A program made the position numbers and the translations under genes. This document shows, piece after piece, positions 5,369 to 6,939 of a stretch of 6,939 nucleotides of DNA. The notes under the pieces were generated by a model, which was given only the letters and a program-made list of their open reading frames with translations, was not told the origin of the DNA and did not search any database. The stretch is from JBOGDS01 sp050743075 (GTDB lineage: Bacteria > Actinomycetota > Actinomycetes > Jiangellales > Jiangellaceae): the NCBI GenBank assembly GCA_050743075.1, contig JBOGDS010000129.1, forward strand, positions 1 to 6,939, read 5' to 3'. How positions within the stretch are numbered: the stretch's first letter is position 1; each line of letters begins with the position of its first letter.

Positions 5369-5698
5369 GTGACTGACGTCTTCGGGAGTTTCCAGGGCAT
5401 CGTGGAGCTCGTCCTCGCCATCGGCGCGCTCGGCCTCAAGGGTTATGCCGTGTTCGACGCGCTCCGGGTGCGGGCCGAGGCGTTCTCCATCGCAGGCAAG
5501 CTGACGAAGAACATCTGGCTCGCCATTCTCGGCGTCTCGCTGGCCATCAACATCGTCGTGCTGTCACCGCTGTTCTTCATCAACCTGATCGGTGTCGTGG
5601 CGGCCGCGGTCTACCTGATCGACGTCCGTCCGGCCGTGAAGCAGGTCGGCGGGGGCGGGTCGCGCGACACGCACATGGGTCCGTACGGTCCCTGGTAG
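5369..5698 (+). CDS. DUF2516-family membrane protein (Rv0476-like)
   Basis: A 109-residue integral-membrane protein of unknown function. Hydrophobic segments are at about 8-30 (FQGIVELVLAIGALGLKGYA region), 48-64 (NIWLAILGVSLAINIVV) and 65-86 (LSPLFFINLIGVVAAAVYLI). The loop AFSIAGKLTKNIW (38-50), the YLIDVRP motif (82-88) and the closing GPYGPW are hallmarks of the DUF2516 family, whose mycobacterial member lies next to hbhA. A GTG start at 5369 is chosen because it gives the family's normal length and follows a -10-like TAGGCT. A hairpin separates it from the hbhA-like gene, so it probably has its own promoter. The conserved neighbourhood suggests a functional link with the XRE/HbhA pair, but no mechanism can be read from the sequence. 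The AlaX gene begins 20 bases after its stop and may be cotranscribed. Confidence 0.88.
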   Translation: MTDVFGSFQGIVELVLAIGALGLKGYAVFDALRVRAEAFSIAGKLTKNIWLAILGVSLAINIVVLSPLFFINLIGVVAAAVYLIDVRPAVKQVGGGGSRDTHMGPYGPW

Positions 5699-5718
5699 AC
5701 CGGGCCCAGACCAGACCC

Positions 5719-6462
5719 GTGCGCCACGACCACCACGGCCGGACCCACAGGCTCGAGCTCGACGACCAGACGCTGCGGGAGTGGGACGCCACCGTCCTCG
5801 CCAGTGACGCCGATGCCGGCATCGTCCTCGACCGGTCCGCGTTCTACCCCGGTGGCGGCGGCCAGCCACCCGATCACGGGGTTCTGATCTGGGGTGGTGG
5901 CGTCCAGACCCGCGTCCTCGATGCCCGCCCGCGTGACGACCTGTGGCTGGTGCCGCATCCCGACGACCCGCTGCCGCCGCCGGGTACCGCCGTGCGGGGC
6001 GCCGTCGACGACGAGCGCCGGAGCTTGCTGATGCGTACGCACTCCGGCCTGCACGTCCTGTGCGGCGTCGTCTTCCGCGACCACGGGGTGCCGGTGACCG
6101 GCGGCAACATGGGGCCCGGCGAGGCACGGCTGGACTTCGATCTGCCCGAGGTGCCGCCCGGTTTCAAAGACAGCTTGACCGTGGCTCTGAATGCCGAGGT
6201 GGCCGCCGACCGCGCTATCCAGGTGACGGTACTGCCGCGGGCGGAGGCCTACGATCTCGGCCCGATCATCCGAACGGCGACCGACCTGCTGCCGCCGGAT
6301 CTCGAGGTCGTCCGGCTGGTCGACGTCATCGGGCTCGACCGGCAGGCCGACGGCGGCACCCACGTGGCCTCGACCCGCCAGATCGGCCGGATCGACGTCG
6401 TCAAGGTCGAGAACAAGGGACGCGGCTTCCGCCGGGTCCGGATCCGGCTCCCGGACAGCTAG
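5719..6462 (+). CDS. alaX: AlaX-type alanyl-tRNA editing protein
   Basis: A 247-residue stand-alone editing hydrolase, related to the editing domain of alanyl-tRNA synthetase. Such proteins deacylate wrongly charged Ser-tRNA(Ala) (and in some cases Gly-tRNA(Ala)) in the cytoplasm. Landmarks are RSAFYPGGGGQPPDHGVL (39-56), the metal-binding THSGLHVLCG with H108 and H112, the GGNMGPGEARLDFDLP segment (128-143), the NAEVAADRAIQV stretch (158-169), and DRQADGGTHVASTRQIGRI (207-225) with the third metal-ligand histidine at H215. The cysteine of the canonical C-G-G-T-H motif is replaced by D211; related bacterial AlaX proteins appear to share this. The catalytic core of AlaRS is absent, as expected. 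The GTG at 5719 is 20 bases after the DUF2516 stop and has no clear ribosome binding site; a start a few codons later is possible. An insertion sequence begins immediately at its stop codon. Confidence 0.9.
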   Translation: MRHDHHGRTHRLELDDQTLREWDATVLASDADAGIVLDRSAFYPGGGGQPPDHGVLIWGGGVQTRVLDARPRDDLWLVPHPDDPLPPPGTAVRGAVDDERRSLLMRTHSGLHVLCGVVFRDHGVPVTGGNMGPGEARLDFDLPEVPPGFKDSLTVALNAEVAADRAIQVTVLPRAEAYDLGPIIRTATDLLPPDLEVVRLVDVIGLDRQADGGTHVASTRQIGRIDVVKVENKGRGFRRVRIRLPDS

Positions 6463-6939
6463 TACCGCGTCAGGCAGCCTTCGCCCGTTTGATGGTGGCG
6501 GCGCGTTTGATGACCTTGCGTAGTCGTGGGTCGGTGACGTGGCGGTTGCGCCAGGTGATGTAGCGGCGGATCATGCCGGCTTGCTCGCGGTGGCTGGGGT
6601 GGTCGGTGCCGTCGAGGGCGAAGTAGCGCAGCGCGGTGAACTGGGCCTCGATCCGGTTCAGCCAGGGTACGGGACGTAGGCCAGCTCGACGTTGTTGGCC
6701 TCCGCCCAGTCCCCGACCCGGGAGTCGGTCTGGGTCGACAGGTGCGGACTGAAGTTGTCCAAGACGATCGCGATCCGTACCTCGGTGGGGTGCAGCCAGC
6801 GCAGGTAGCGGCAGAACGCGAGGAACTCGGTGCGGCCCTTGCGTGACACGACGTGGCCGTAGAGCCGGTCGGTGGACAGGTCGTAGCCGGCCATCAGGTG
6901 CCGGACTCCGTGCGGCCGCTTGTAGGTGGCCCGCCGGCG
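6463..6939 (-). mobile_element. IS630-family insertion sequence, 3' part, running off the right edge
   Basis: The stretch carries the C-terminal part of an IS630-type transposase on the minus strand. Its stop (6472-6470) is only about 8 bases from the AlaX stop codon, so the left end of the element must lie at about 6460-6470. IS630 elements insert at TA dinucleotides, and two TAs are present there (6460-6461 and 6463-6464). The other terminus and inverted repeat lie outside the window, so the exact boundary is not settled. Confidence 0.75.
6470..6939 (-). pseudogene. IS630-family transposase, C-terminal part, frameshifted
   Basis: This is a DDE transposase of the IS630 type, partial at its 5' end. 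The first frame reads RRRATYKRPHGVRHLMAGYD, then LYGHVVSRKGRTEFLAFCRY, then AIVLDNFSPHLSTQTDSRVG and VELAYVPYPG, and stops at 6658. The second frame continues as WLNRIEAQFTALRYFALDGT (from 6664), DHPSHREQAGMIRRYITWRN and RHVTDPRLRKVIKRAATIK, ending at 6470. The aspartate of LDNFSPH is the second catalytic residue and the glutamate of WLNRIE the third; the first lies beyond the window. Related transposases have a short T-Y-A-S-like link between VP and WLN; here about 7 bases are missing near 6665-6671. This shifts the frame and separates the third catalytic residue from the rest, so the protein should be inactive. Confidence 0.88.

Overview
The window is very GC-rich. Codons end mostly in G or C, several genes use GTG starts, and starts without a ribosome binding site are common. 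The gene content (an XRE regulator, an HbhA-like protein and a DUF2516 protein in a row, a secreted GH15-like enzyme, and an actinobacterial type of alanyl-tRNA editing protein) points to an actinomycete. The genus cannot be fixed from the sequence alone.

Layout. Positions 1-1042 (minus strand) hold a decaying membrane-protein block. One part is an APC-family amino-acid permease, cut off by the window's left edge and broken by three single-base frameshifts. The other is a 70-residue N-terminal remnant of a DUF2254-type membrane protein, with its own frameshift. A slipin (SPFH/Band 7) gene at 1248-2156 runs away from this block. Converging on it is a GNAT acetyltransferase (2829-2227, minus). 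Divergent from the acetyltransferase is a secreted GH15-family glycoside hydrolase (2891-4249).

The most distinctive region is 4284-5698. A perfect 9-bp inverted repeat overlaps the presumed promoter and sits just before the GTG start of a small XRE regulator (4320-4661). The regulator is followed after 4 bp by an HbhA-like coiled-coil protein (4666-5277) built from 11-residue and 7-residue tandem repeats. A terminator-like hairpin follows, then a DUF2516 membrane protein (5369-5698). The gene order matches Rv0474-hbhA(Rv0475)-Rv0476 of Mycobacterium tuberculosis, but this HbhA homologue lacks the lysine-rich heparin-binding tail. The inverted repeat is probably the regulator's own operator, so the regulator likely controls itself and the coiled-coil protein.

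An AlaX-type alanyl-tRNA editing protein (5719-6462) comes next. An IS630-family insertion sequence abuts its stop codon (6463 to the right edge, minus strand). Its transposase is broken by a small out-of-frame deletion between the second and third catalytic acidic residues. The functional core of the window is therefore flanked by decaying genes on the left and a dead transposon on the right. There is no gene-free stretch longer than about 210 bases and no RNA gene or CRISPR array.
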